This document shows positions 30,271 to 38,404 of a stretch of DNA of 64,000 nt, piece after piece. The position numbers and the translations under genes are program-made. Under the pieces are notes generated by a model. The model searched no databases. It saw only the letters and a list, made by a program, of their open reading frames with translations, and was not told the origin of the DNA. How positions within the stretch are numbered: the first letter of the stretch is position 1; every line of letters begins with the position of its first letter. The DNA lies in contig NZ_AP012547.1 in assembly GCF_000828635.1 (NCBI RefSeq), positions 434,001-498,000 of the forward strand. The letters are read 5' to 3'. Source of the stretch: Sulfuritalea hydrogenivorans sk43H (lineage in GTDB: Bacteria; Pseudomonadota; Gammaproteobacteria; Burkholderiales; Rhodocyclaceae).

Positions 30271-31370
30271 CGGCATCCGTGGCGCACGTTCCGAGAATCC
30301 AGCATGACGAGGCGCTTTCCTCGGTGTTGTTACGGCTCGCGCGCAATCACAGCGCTTCGGGGCACGAGCTGTGCACTCTGCTTTGGCCAAGCTTCCAGTT
30401 CTGGACACGTGACACCGACCGTACCGCATCCGATGCTCTGCTCGATGATATCTCGCAAGTTACCGGCATTGACAGGGTTGTTTTGAGGCAAGCTACGCTT
30501 AGCGAACTAGTGAAAGCAACGGGCTTTCGGGAATGGATATCGGGCTGCCAGCGTGGAATCCTTCCAGTCGGCGTCTATCATCGGGTGCGCCATCGTTTCG
30601 GGCAGCAATACTGCCCTGCATGTTTGGCAGAGATGCCCGCATACCTTCGCAAGCTGTGGCGGTTCGAATTCATGGTTGCGTGTCAGGCGCACGGAATCTT
30701 GCTGCGCGATTCCTGCCCAGCTTGCGATGCACCGTTCATTCCACATCGCAACCACGCCTTGACAAGGGCGCAGTGCCACCTGTGCGCTGCTTCGCTGACG
30801 ATAGGAGAATGCGCGAAGCCCACGGCTTCGGCGGCAATGCTGCAGAAGGCAGTGCTTGATGCGTTGGCAGATGCCAACAACCATGCGGCTACTGCGACGG
30901 ATGATGGTGCGAACGAGAGGGTCGGCTGGCACTTCCTCGGCGACATTGGGAATGCGGCGTATCTGGACGGCGTTCATCGATTGTGCCGACTTGCGGCGCG
31001 TGCTTCGGATGCGCTGCCATGCCAATCTGGACGCAGTCGGACGGTCTGGACACTATTGCGCGTCACCGAACGTGCAATGGTTATGGCGAAAGTCGGACGA
31101 TGGCTTTCCAACTGGCCCAAAGAATGGGTCAGTTGGGCAGGTGTTTCGGACCTGACCCAACACTACCTCGAGAAAGAGTATGGTCCTTGGCCCGGCTGGG
31201 TCAAGCCGGCCATAGCACAGCTGCCCTATTCGCACGGGCCAGTGAATGTTCGGCGGCCCAGACAGAAGCGCTGCCTAAGCCGACTCCGAAAGGAGCATAA
31301 GAGCCTTGCCGTTTACCGACAGGCGCGAGCGGCCCTATTGCTGACCAAAGCCGGATTGCAGTCGGCATAG
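30267..31370 (+). CDS. TniQ/TnsD-like target-site selector
   Basis: A 367-residue protein with a TniQ N-terminal domain (DEALSSVLLRLARNHSASGHELC), a zinc-binding cluster (YCPACLAEMP...W...CQAHGILLRDSCPACDAPF...CHLCAASL) and a helical C-terminus (GRWLSNWPKEWVSWAG). TniQ-family proteins recognise the attachment sequence; here the likely target is comM itself. The start overlaps the TnsC stop. Confidence 0.88.
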   Translation: MTASVAHVPRIQHDEALSSVLLRLARNHSASGHELCTLLWPSFQFWTRDTDRTASDALLDDISQVTGIDRVVLRQATLSELVKATGFREWISGCQRGILPVGVYHRVRHRFGQQYCPACLAEMPAYLRKLWRFEFMVACQAHGILLRDSCPACDAPFIPHRNHALTRAQCHLCAASLTIGECAKPTASAAMLQKAVLDALADANNHAATATDDGANERVGWHFLGDIGNAAYLDGVHRLCRLAARASDALPCQSGRSRTVWTLLRVTERAMVMAKVGRWLSNWPKEWVSWAGVSDLTQHYLEKEYGPWPGWVKPAIAQLPYSHGPVNVRRPRQKRCLSRLRKEHKSLAVYRQARAALLLTKAGLQSA

Positions 31371-31377
31371 TACGTCA

Positions 31378-32961
31378 ATGACTTCGATGCGACCCGGCGC
31401 TCCGATCGGTACTCGCCAATGCGGGGAATGCGGCCATGGCATGGCGAAGGCTCACAAGATACATGGCGGGACGGCCCTATGCCAGAACTGCTATCAGCGC
31501 CTATTCAGGCATCGGACATGTGTCAAATGTGGCGGATCGGTGCGCGCTCTGGCGCAGGATCCAGAACCAATCTGTTCTTCATGTCGGAAGACGGAGCGCG
31601 TCTGTTTGCGTTGCGAGCGGCCGGTACCGTCCGCCGGGCTGATACTCAAGGGTAAACCGGTGTGCCCAAGTTGCGCGCCATATTTTCGCGAAGCTCGGTC
31701 CTGTCCGCGTTGCGGAAAATCGTCATCACGGCTATCCCGGGTCGTCGGCGTTACGGACGAGCAGGTATGCGATTCCTGCCGGCGAAAGCTTGTTTGTGCG
31801 ACCTGTAGCGTTTGTGGAAAACATCGAGAGCGCTTCGCACTCGCGCCTGATGGGAAGCCATTGTGCAAGCGGTGTGCCTCCAACCCCGCTGCAAGTCACC
31901 CTTGTCCGGACTGCGGACAAACAATCGGTGGGTTTGGCAACGCGCCATGTTTGTCCTGCGGGATGATCCGGTCGCTTCGCAAAAAGACAGATGCGTTGGC
32001 CGGTATACTTCAAAATGCAGATGCGCGGAGGCTGTTAGGGAAATACGTCGACTGGATTGTTGAAAGGCAATCGGTAAGCAAGGCGCTCCGCCCGCTGCCG
32101 AAGGTTGCCGAGATGCTGGGAAGGGTCGAGCGATTGGCTCAGAACGATGGCGCGATGACATCGGAAATTATTGGGAAGTCGCTGACGACAGAAGAAATTA
32201 GGCGAGCCGGTCTTTTCGGAATGTTCCTGGCCGAACGTGGGTTCATTACAGGATCGGTTCAAGACCGGGTCGCGGCGTCAGACGCGCGGAGAATCGATAC
32301 GGCGCTGTCGGAGATTCGTGGCCGACCCTGGGAGAAAGCAATTCGGCAATACGCCGATGAACTTTCAGGGCCGGTCAAGAAGCTCAGTCTGCGCTCGCGG
32401 CGTGTGTATCTTCGAGCCGCCGTTGAGTTGATGACTTTTGCGCATGTTGAGGGAATGTCTGAATTGACGGACAGGCATATAAAACATTTTCTGCGCTCCA
32501 AGCCGGGCCATCGCGCTTCGCTCTTTCCATGGCTCTCCTTTGTTAGAGAGCGTTCGGGCCACGAGTTATGTATTCCGAAGAAGGCGGTGCGGAAGGAGCC
32601 GACCGTCAAGGCGGTGGCGAATGGTGTCGGTCATCTTGTGTCGGCGATTAAAGCGGCACCGACCAAGGAAGCACGTCGCGCACTGGTCGCGAAGCTGCTA
32701 TCGATACTATATGGTGTCCCACTTGAGCATGTCCTTTCCTTGGAGCGAAAGAATATGGAAGAGTTGAATGGCAAGGTCCGGTTGCGGTTTGACGATGACT
32801 GGGTGACCGTAGATGCGCCTATTGATGATCTCTTGTCCGAGGCAGTCAGCTACTCTGCGAATAACATGGGGTCGGCAAGATTGTTTCCTGGGCGAATGAT
32901 GAATGACGGCTTGTCCGTAGGCGCGGTTCAGCATTATCTGCAGAAGCTCTCGAATGCGTGA
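31378..32961 (+). CDS. Zinc-ribbon protein with a degenerate integrase-like C-terminus (TniE-like)
   Basis: A 527-residue protein 7 bp after tniQ. The first 200 residues contain about a dozen CxxC pairs forming multiple zinc ribbons. Residues ~300-410 resemble a tyrosine-recombinase core-binding domain (LSLRSRRVYLRAAVELMTFAH...ITFLRS-like), and the end (YGVPLEHVLSLERKNM...GLSVGAVQHYL) resembles an integrase catalytic fold without the HxxR...Y residues. It is the position of tniE in Tn6022-like elements, where its function is unknown. DNA binding without catalysis is inferred. Confidence 0.65.
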   Translation: MTSMRPGAPIGTRQCGECGHGMAKAHKIHGGTALCQNCYQRLFRHRTCVKCGGSVRALAQDPEPICSSCRKTERVCLRCERPVPSAGLILKGKPVCPSCAPYFREARSCPRCGKSSSRLSRVVGVTDEQVCDSCRRKLVCATCSVCGKHRERFALAPDGKPLCKRCASNPAASHPCPDCGQTIGGFGNAPCLSCGMIRSLRKKTDALAGILQNADARRLLGKYVDWIVERQSVSKALRPLPKVAEMLGRVERLAQNDGAMTSEIIGKSLTTEEIRRAGLFGMFLAERGFITGSVQDRVAASDARRIDTALSEIRGRPWEKAIRQYADELSGPVKKLSLRSRRVYLRAAVELMTFAHVEGMSELTDRHIKHFLRSKPGHRASLFPWLSFVRERSGHELCIPKKAVRKEPTVKAVANGVGHLVSAIKAAPTKEARRALVAKLLSILYGVPLEHVLSLERKNMEELNGKVRLRFDDDWVTVDAPIDDLLSEAVSYSANNMGSARLFPGRMMNDGLSVGAVQHYLQKLSNA

Positions 32962-33087
32962 CGACAAACGCACTCGCTGGCTTCCCCGGTCGAAGTGATG
33001 GATCAGGCCCGGCGCTGACTTGTTGCGAAACCATGCCATACTCAGCGCATCGATCACGATGCCCGCCGTCACACGCCGCAATTTCAA
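32962..33087 (-). pseudogene. IS3-family transposase fragment
   Basis: About 40 residues on the minus strand read VIDALSMAWFRNKSAPGLIHHFDRGSQ, the rve core around the second Asp of IS3-type OrfB. There is no start, and the frame then diverges into tniE antisense. It is a remnant of an insertion sequence directly behind the transposition genes. Confidence 0.7.
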
Positions 33088-33188
33088 GTTTTCTTGCGGG
33101 TGCTTTGCTCAATATAAAGTCCTAGTGCCCCCTAAGATTCGACAGCCTAGGAATTTGCCGTCTGGAATCGGCTTTTGCTTTTTCGACG

Positions 33189-33482
33189 CTACCGACATGC
33201 CTCGGCTACGTTGATCGAGAATTCACAAGCCGACTCGGTTTCGCGCCAATGATGCTTGTCCAGTTCGGCTGTACAGCCGGCGTCCTCTAGCAACCGAACT
33301 TTGCCGTCGGCAGTGCAGACCAAAACGATACCGCGGCGATCCCGCCATAGCGCTCGAAGGGTAAAGCCGGCAAACGGTTCAAGCAAAGACCGATCATGCC
33401 GCGTCGAGAACTCTAGAAACTCTCGCTCCGACAGGTCTGGAGACGGATCTTTGTAGCGAGGGCGCCATCTGTTCAAATTCAT
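33189..33482 (-). CDS. Hypothetical protein, possibly expressed
   Basis: A 97-residue frame from ATG 33482 (MNLNRWRPRYKDPSPDLSEREFLEF). It has no recognisable family and no good ribosome site. The stretch LRALWRDRRGIVLVCTADGKVRLLEDAG suggests a small beta-strand protein. It is in a region of IS and TniQ debris, so it may be a remnant. Confidence 0.3.
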   Translation of the reverse strand: MNLNRWRPRYKDPSPDLSEREFLEFSTRHDRSLLEPFAGFTLRALWRDRRGIVLVCTADGKVRLLEDAGCTAELDKHHWRETESACEFSINVAEACR

Positions 33483-33858
33483 AGAACGCGAAACCGGCTG
33501 GCGCGCGGCGATTGAGGATTCGTTGGCGCGGGGGTATTTCGAGCAGCGGTCGGTTGGTGTCAGGCACAAATTGCTGGTGTCTGCCCTTTGGCTGCTCGAC
33601 GACTGGCCTGAGCGCTTCGTGCGGGCAGCGGAGACGGTAGGGTTGTCGCAGTCGCGGATTCTTCGAGGAGAGTCCCTGCCGTTCTGGTTCGAGTCCGAAA
33701 TCCGTCTGAGTCTGGGAGCGGGATTTCCTGCTCCGACGGCGGCGGAAGCGAAGCAGGCCGCAGCCTATCTGGTCAAAGGCGGCGAAGAGGTTGGCTCCGG
33801 ACAGGCTCATCTGTTGAGCCTCGTCGGGCAGATACTTCTCCATACGCAGTCCAGATAG
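33457..33858 (+). pseudogene. C-terminal fragment of a second TniQ-like protein
   Basis: An open frame without a natural start reads FKFIERETGWRAAIEDSLARGYFEQ... and then LLVSALWLLDDWPERFVRAAETVGLSQSRIL...LPFWFESEIRLSLG. Its W(L)xxWPxxF(V)xxA pattern parallels the tail of the intact TniQ at 30267-31370 (GRWLSNWPKEWVSWAG...). It looks like the tail of a TnsD-type protein lost to deletion. Confidence 0.5.
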
Positions 33859-33885
33859 CTTACCCCTGACATAAGGAGCATTCGT

Positions 33886-34308
33886 ATGGAATCTGTTGCG
33901 CAACAACTCGAACAGATGATTCCCAAGTCCTTGGGCGATATCATCGTCACCAACCGGGACCAGGTTAAGGCCTATCTAACTACCGACGCCGAGATCGAGG
34001 CACTGAAGGGGGCGGTCCCAATACAGCCTGTCAAAGGCGAATTGTCCGACTGGGCTTTCATCACCTTCTTCCTGACGAAGAAGGGGCTACCGATGATCTA
34101 TTTGACGGGATTCAATGCCGCCGAGCGCTCAAGCTGGATGACGTCGCTGGTCGTCGCGATAGATGGCGACGCCGTGGCGACGACCAGTGGTTCGGTTTAC
34201 AAGCTGAAGGGTGACAAGTCGGAAGTTCTGGATCTTCCATACATCTGCGCTACTCTGAATGGTTGGGGCGTTGGTCGAATGCTCGGCGTGCCGCCGTTTT
34301 TCTTCTGA
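33886..34308 (+). CDS. Hypothetical protein in transposon cargo
   Basis: A 140-residue soluble protein with a good AAGGAG site seven bases before the ATG. It is a mixed alpha/beta sequence (DWAFITFFLTKKGLPMIYLTGFNAAERSSWMTSLVVAIDGDAVATTSGSVYKL cut into strands) without a recognised family. It ends PPFFF. The next sequence is the palindromic element, so its downstream context was probably disrupted. Confidence 0.6.
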   Translation: MESVAQQLEQMIPKSLGDIIVTNRDQVKAYLTTDAEIEALKGAVPIQPVKGELSDWAFITFFLTKKGLPMIYLTGFNAAERSSWMTSLVVAIDGDAVATTSGSVYKLKGDKSEVLDLPYICATLNGWGVGRMLGVPPFFF

Positions 34309-34452
34309 GTCCGACAGGTTCGCCATTGAGCTGGACAGTATGTGATGCGATGATTGTCGGCGCGCGTTTAAAACTACCCAGCTGTGCGCGTTGAATTTTG
34401 ACCAGGGGCTAAAGCCGCCTGTCATAGGTACGGCTGTGGATAAGTGTAACGT

Positions 34453-35780
34453 CAGTAGTGTCCGGTTAAAACGAGCCCCATGAACTGGAAACCCAGAACT
34501 GGAGCGGGATTTGAAGCGATGAAGGGTGGTGTCGATTTGAACGTCGAGCAGCGGCAATTCGGGCAGGCTTCCGGGTTTTCTTCCGGAGATGGCCGCCATG
34601 AACACCGGCAAGACCCTGTTCGCCCAGATCATGGATTTCCTTCCGTGGACGACCTTCACTCGCCTGGTCAACCGCTACGGCGGCGACCGCTATGCGAAGT
34701 CGCTCACCTGCGCCGAGCAGTTCCGCATCATGGCTTTCGCCCAACTGACCTATCGCGAGAGCCTGCGCGACATCGAGGTCTGCCTTTCTGCGCAGTCGGC
34801 GAAGCTCTATCACATGGGGTTTCGGCAGGAGATCAAGCGCTCGACCTTGGCCGACGCCAACGAGTTGCGAGACTGGCGCATCCATGCCGAGTTTGCTCAG
34901 CGGTTGATCGCGCAGGCCAGGAAGCTCTATGTCGGCGAGGCTCTGGACTTCGAGTTGGAGAACACGGCTTACGCACTCGATTCCACGACCATCGATCTGT
35001 GCCTGTCGGTGTTTCCGTGGGCGCCATTTCGTACGACCAAGGCAGCGGTCAAGATGCACACGCTGCTCGATCTGCGCGGCAACATCCCGACCTTCATCCA
35101 CATCTCCGATGGCAAACTGCACGACGTCAACGTGCTCGACGTTCTGGTGCCGGAAGCCGGGGCGATCTATGTCATGGATCGCGGCTACCTGGACTTCAAG
35201 CGACTGCATACTTTCCATCAGGCGAGCGCCTTCTTCGTGACCCGTGCCAAGTCGAACATCGATGCTCGGCGCGTCTATTCGGCGCCGAGCGATCGAGGCA
35301 TCGGCATCATGTGCGACCAGACCATCACGCTCAACGGCTACTACAGCAGTCGGGACTATCCGGCGCACCTGCGCCGCATCCGTTTCAAGGATCCCGAGAC
35401 CGGCAAAGCGCTGGTCTTCCTGACCAACAACTTCGTGCTGCCGGCGACCACCATCTGCGCGCTCTACAAGGCGCGTTGGCAGGTCGAATTGTTCTTCAAA
35501 TGGATCAAGCAGCATCTTCGGATCAAACGATTCTTCGGTACGTCGGAAAACGCGGTCAAGTCGCAAATCTGGATCGCGGTGTCGGTCTATGTTCTCGTTG
35601 CCATCATCAAGAAGCGCCTCAACCTCGACGCTTCGCTCCGCACATTGCTACAGATCCTTTCGGTTACTCTTTTCGAGAAGATGCCCTTGCAGCAAGCATT
35701 CACGACAAATGCATTGGTCGAAAATCAGGCCAACTCATCCAGCCAACTGATTCTCTTCGACTTTTAACCGGACACTACTG
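34453..35780 (+). mobile_element. Complete IS4-family insertion sequence, 1328 bp
   Basis: Perfect 19-bp terminal inverted repeats: CAGTAGTGTCCGGTTAAAA at 34453-34471 and its complement at 35762-35780. Both sides carry the 9-bp target duplication GTGTAACGT (34444-34452 and 35781-35789). It contains one intact transposase gene, so it is a young insertion. Confidence 0.93.
34598..35767 (+). CDS. IS4-family transposase
   Basis: 389 residues from ATG 34598 (MNTGKTLFAQ..., with GGAG nine bases upstream; an ATG three codons earlier is possible). The DDE residues are Asp in YALDSTTIDL, Asp in YVMDRGYLDF and Glu in the IS4 signature YKARWQVELFFKWIK. The N-terminal DUF4372-like segment (MDFLPWTTFTRLVNRYGGD) is also present. 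The frame is intact, so the element is probably mobile. Confidence 0.93.
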   Translation: MNTGKTLFAQIMDFLPWTTFTRLVNRYGGDRYAKSLTCAEQFRIMAFAQLTYRESLRDIEVCLSAQSAKLYHMGFRQEIKRSTLADANELRDWRIHAEFAQRLIAQARKLYVGEALDFELENTAYALDSTTIDLCLSVFPWAPFRTTKAAVKMHTLLDLRGNIPTFIHISDGKLHDVNVLDVLVPEAGAIYVMDRGYLDFKRLHTFHQASAFFVTRAKSNIDARRVYSAPSDRGIGIMCDQTITLNGYYSSRDYPAHLRRIRFKDPETGKALVFLTNNFVLPATTICALYKARWQVELFFKWIKQHLRIKRFFGTSENAVKSQIWIAVSVYVLVAIIKKRLNLDASLRTLLQILSVTLFEKMPLQQAFTTNALVENQANSSSQLILFDF

Positions 35781-36063
35781 GTGTAACGTATTCTCTAAGT
35801 TCGGAGTCTCCTCAGGGTTGGTTGGGATTCTGTAGCGGTTGATGGGCCGTTGCGCGGGGGAAGCCGCGCAGGGCGTAGCCCGAAGCGGATTTCCCCGCGC
35901 AACGTCCCCTTCCGCCGCTACCCAAACCAATTCAACTTCAAGGAGGTTCCCAGATCAGAGAATGCGCTACACTTATCCACAGCCGTACCTATGACAGGCG
36001 GCTTTAGCCCCTGGTCAAAATTCAACGCGCACAGCTGGGTAGTTTTAAACGCGCGCCGACAAT

Positions 36064-36317
36064 ATGTGGGTTAGATTGCTGTTTTCTATGCCCTTTTTCC
36101 CGAGTCTCTCTAGTAAAGAGACAATTTTGCGCGCGCCGCTTTTACTACCACCACGCGACATCCCGAGAGCCAAATGCAATCCAGACTGGGATAAGACACG
36201 AGTCTCATCTGGCAATACATAACACTGAATTTCAATGTTCCCAATACGAATTGGTTTATCCGGGGAACCATGTGTTGCTAAAGGCAAATCCTCGCTCCAG
36301 CTAAGGGGAGATTTCAC
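36064..36317 (-). pseudogene. P63C-like phage/plasmid protein, N-terminal fragment
   Basis: The 85 or so residues PDKPIRIGNIEIQCYVLPDETRVLSQSG...ALGMSRGG resemble the N-terminus of P63C-domain proteins. The frame starts at GTG 36317 and is cut at 36063 by the palindromic element. The first 15 bases overlap the FIST-C fragment. Confidence 0.5.
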
Positions 36318-36460
36318 CGTAGGAGTAGAAGCCGGTCAGGGCCGCTTCGTCACCCAGCACGCGGCGCACCCCCTCGACCTCCTCCTCGATGCGCTGGCCG
36401 AGTACCAATTTGCGACCAACACAACTGATGAGCACGGCAAGTTGCGCGCCGGCGGCCATG
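36301..36460 (-). pseudogene. FIST C-domain fragment
   Basis: The minus strand encodes AQLAVLISCVGRKLVLGQRI then EEEVEGVRRVLGDEA and LTGFYSYGEISP followed by a stop. This is the conserved end of FIST sensory-domain proteins. There is no upstream body in the same orientation; the rest has been lost or rearranged. Confidence 0.65.
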
Positions 36461-36499
36461 GGCAAGGCCAGGCGCTACGAGAAGGAATTCCTGCTTAAA

Positions 36500-36674
36500 G
36501 TGCAGGTCTTCAGCTACGAGGAAGCCAAGTCTCGCTACGCCAGCTTTGCCGCCGGGTCCCGATACCGCGCAACTGGTGCTGGTATTCGGCGGCACGGCCC
36601 AGCTCGATGCCGATCGCTCCCACCTATTCGATCAGGCGCGTAGAACCAAGCTAAACGTGCCGCAATTGATCTAA
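36500..36674 (+). pseudogene. FIST N-domain fragment, frameshifted, opposite orientation
   Basis: GTG 36500 opens VQVFSYEEAKSRYASF; after a frameshift the next frame reads LPPGPDTAQLVLVFGGTAQL, typical of the FIST N-terminus. It points away from the FIST C-fragment next to it, so the original gene was inverted in parts or two copies decayed. Confidence 0.45.
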
Positions 36675-36736
36675 TTGTTGAGGTTCCTATTGATACCTGC
36701 CAGATTCCATGTGGGTTTCTTGGGCCGAGCTCAAGC

Positions 36737-37444
36737 TCAGTCACTTGGTCCCTCTTTCGCGGCTGCAGCGGCCTTTGGCGCAGCCTGTTTTGACCCACTC
36801 ACCTTGCGACTGGCATGAATGGCCAAAACGTTCTGCACAAAACCAATGCCAGTGGTTCTCGCAGCAAACGCCACTACCAGGTACTGCCCAAGAAACCACG
36901 CGGCGGAGACCAGCATGCGCGTGGAATCGATACCGCTGAAATAGAGTACCGCGGGCAGCGTCGGCACTAGCAGCAGTGACATTGCCGCAATGTCACGAAA
37001 CAGAAGATAGTTCTTGTGACTGTCTACGACAGATGGATCTGAATCGACCTGTTTGTACAGAGCGTACCACTTCGAATTCTGATCTCTCTCCGCCACTGGA
37101 AACTCGCCTACGTTCTTTTTCAGCTTTGCAAGGTCGATCCGGTGGTCTGCTGGTGCATGCACAGAGAAAGCCCGTGCGCCTGGCAGCGGGTGCTTAAGAC
37201 GCCAGAACACTAGGATGGCTTTGTGGTCAGACGAGATGAGCGATGAGAGGATCAGGACTGGGATGGGCAGAAGCGCGGTCAAACTCAAGCGAATGGCTGC
37301 GATCCTCGTTGGCGTCAGATCGTCGATCGCGGTGTGGAACGCAATGACCAAAAGGACGAGGGCGTCGAGGACGAGCGTCGCAACCAGCCATGCGAGATTT
37401 CGGCCTTTCAGCGTCTTGCTTCTGTATTCCTTGGCGTTCTTCAT
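36737..37444 (-). CDS. Multi-TM membrane protein, last gene of the E2-E1-JAB operon
   Basis: 235 residues with about four membrane helices: LAWLVATLVLDALVLLVIAF near the N-terminus, LSLTALLPIPVLILSSLI, and two after residue 140 (AAMSLLLVPTLPAVLYF, AAWFLGQYLVVAFAA). Between them is a soluble segment of about 75 residues. The C-terminus is a Lys/Ala-rich tail. It is not a recognised family. It overlaps the second MBL gene by ATGA. In defence operons such multi-TM proteins are often membrane-damaging effectors; that role is inference. Confidence 0.7.
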   Translation of the reverse strand: MKNAKEYRSKTLKGRNLAWLVATLVLDALVLLVIAFHTAIDDLTPTRIAAIRLSLTALLPIPVLILSSLISSDHKAILVFWRLKHPLPGARAFSVHAPADHRIDLAKLKKNVGEFPVAERDQNSKWYALYKQVDSDPSVVDSHKNYLLFRDIAAMSLLLVPTLPAVLYFSGIDSTRMLVSAAWFLGQYLVVAFAARTTGIGFVQNVLAIHASRKVSGSKQAAPKAAAAAKEGPSD

Positions 37445-38304
37445 CCGTCGTACTCCGTGGTGACCGTATATTCGCCAGTTTCCGACACCTTGAACAGAAT
37501 CCAGCCGTCCTTTCGCGTCGTCAGGCAGCGTCGGCGCCTTGTGGTGTTGGACACCAGCACGCCATTGTCCGCGGCCGCGTACTGATACTGCGGCTTCTGG
37601 GTCGTATGGACGATCGACTTGTCCGAGATAACGACCACCTGCGGCTCAAAATAGTCGAATATCCGCTGACAGTATCCGTTGGTTCGACCGTGATGGGACG
37701 CGACCAGAACGGTGGTGTCAGCCAGCCTATCTCGAAACGCCGGCTGCTCCAGCATCGCTAACCAGCCATCCTCTTCCAAGTCGCCCGGGAACAGGATTTT
37801 GAACGGGCCGAACTCGAAGAACACGACAAGGCTCAAGTTGTTCGTGTCATAGAAGCGCGGATACGGATTGAAAAAAGTAGTCGCCGTGATCCCACCCATA
37901 TTCTGGTCGAATGGCGCATCGAGAGGGTAGACATAGTCGTTGTGAAGGGCCAGATACCGCTCGATGTCGTCGGTCAATTCGCCGTTCGCTTCCTTGATGA
38001 TCCTCAATACCTCAGGGGATACGCTGCAATTCCTATAGAACGAGGAAACGGATATTCCCTCTCTCCACAGGTTGTTCAGATCGCTAATGTGATCGAGGTC
38101 CGCATTCGTGATGAACAGGTAATCCAGCACGTTGCGTCTCAACTGACGCTTGATATACGTGCTCGGCTTCCAGCCCGTAAGCCCGTTGTCACCCGAATCG
38201 ATCATCGCCAGTCTACCTTGCTCGCCGTTCTCTGATTCGTGGGTGAGCATGGTGCAGGCGCCATGTTGCACATCCCATATCTGAAGGATCATTTGGCCCG
38301 GCAT
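37441..38304 (-). CDS. ComEC-like MBL-fold protein 2, metal-binding His replaced
   Basis: 287 residues with a metallo-beta-lactamase fold of the ComEC/Rec2 type: LQIWDVQHGACTMLTHES, LAMIDSGDN, TNADLDHISDL, ILFPGDLEEDGW and VLVASHHGRTNGY. Where related proteins have HxDxDH the sequence is NADLDH, so the first His is Asn and metal binding may be weakened. It lies 100 bp after the E2-E1-JAB gene and overlaps the membrane protein gene by 4 bp. The substrate is unknown. Confidence 0.8.
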   Translation of the reverse strand: MPGQMILQIWDVQHGACTMLTHESENGEQGRLAMIDSGDNGLTGWKPSTYIKRQLRRNVLDYLFITNADLDHISDLNNLWREGISVSSFYRNCSVSPEVLRIIKEANGELTDDIERYLALHNDYVYPLDAPFDQNMGGITATTFFNPYPRFYDTNNLSLVVFFEFGPFKILFPGDLEEDGWLAMLEQPAFRDRLADTTVLVASHHGRTNGYCQRIFDYFEPQVVVISDKSIVHTTQKPQYQYAAADNGVLVSNTTRRRRCLTTRKDGWILFKVSETGEYTVTTEYDG

Positions 38305-38404
38305 GTTGCATTCCCGCCCAGGTTGCCTTGTTGATCACTGAGAGCGAGTGGAACGTGGCCACCCCCGCGTCTCCATGCAGTGCTGGCAACCTGTTCTCTG
38401 CTCA

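Larger units (their letters stand above)
26606..32961 (+). mobile_element. Tn7-like (Tn6022/AbaR-type) transposition module in comM
   Basis: Five tightly spaced or overlapping plus-strand genes encode a TnsA-like nuclease, TnsB-like DDE transposase, TnsC-like ATPase, TniQ and a zinc-ribbon protein. This is the tniC-tniA-tniB-tniD-tniE order known from AbaR/Tn6022 islands, which also insert in comM. The left end lies at about 26606, starting TGAGACTTCCATC, and the non-coding stretch to 26712 should carry the transposase-binding repeats. AT-richer composition than its neighbours. The right end was not located. Confidence 0.85.
34353..36063. repeat. Long palindromic element (MITE-like), split by an IS4-family insertion
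   Basis: The 95 bases at 34353-34447 are a perfect inverted repeat of 35969-36063 (outer ends ATTGTCGGCGCG/CGCGCCGACAAT). Ignoring the nested IS and one copy of its 9-bp duplication, the whole unit is about 374 bp and continues as an imperfect hairpin to its centre near 35870 (for example GTTGCGCGGGG pairing with CCCCGCGCAAC). The termini resemble IS21-type ends, but no transposase of that type is present. It truncates the P63C-like gene on its right. Confidence 0.85.

Noticed and set aside
34129-34671. Minus-strand frame running through the left arm of the palindrome
   Set aside because: It joins antisense of the 140-residue gene with repeat sequence and has no independent support.
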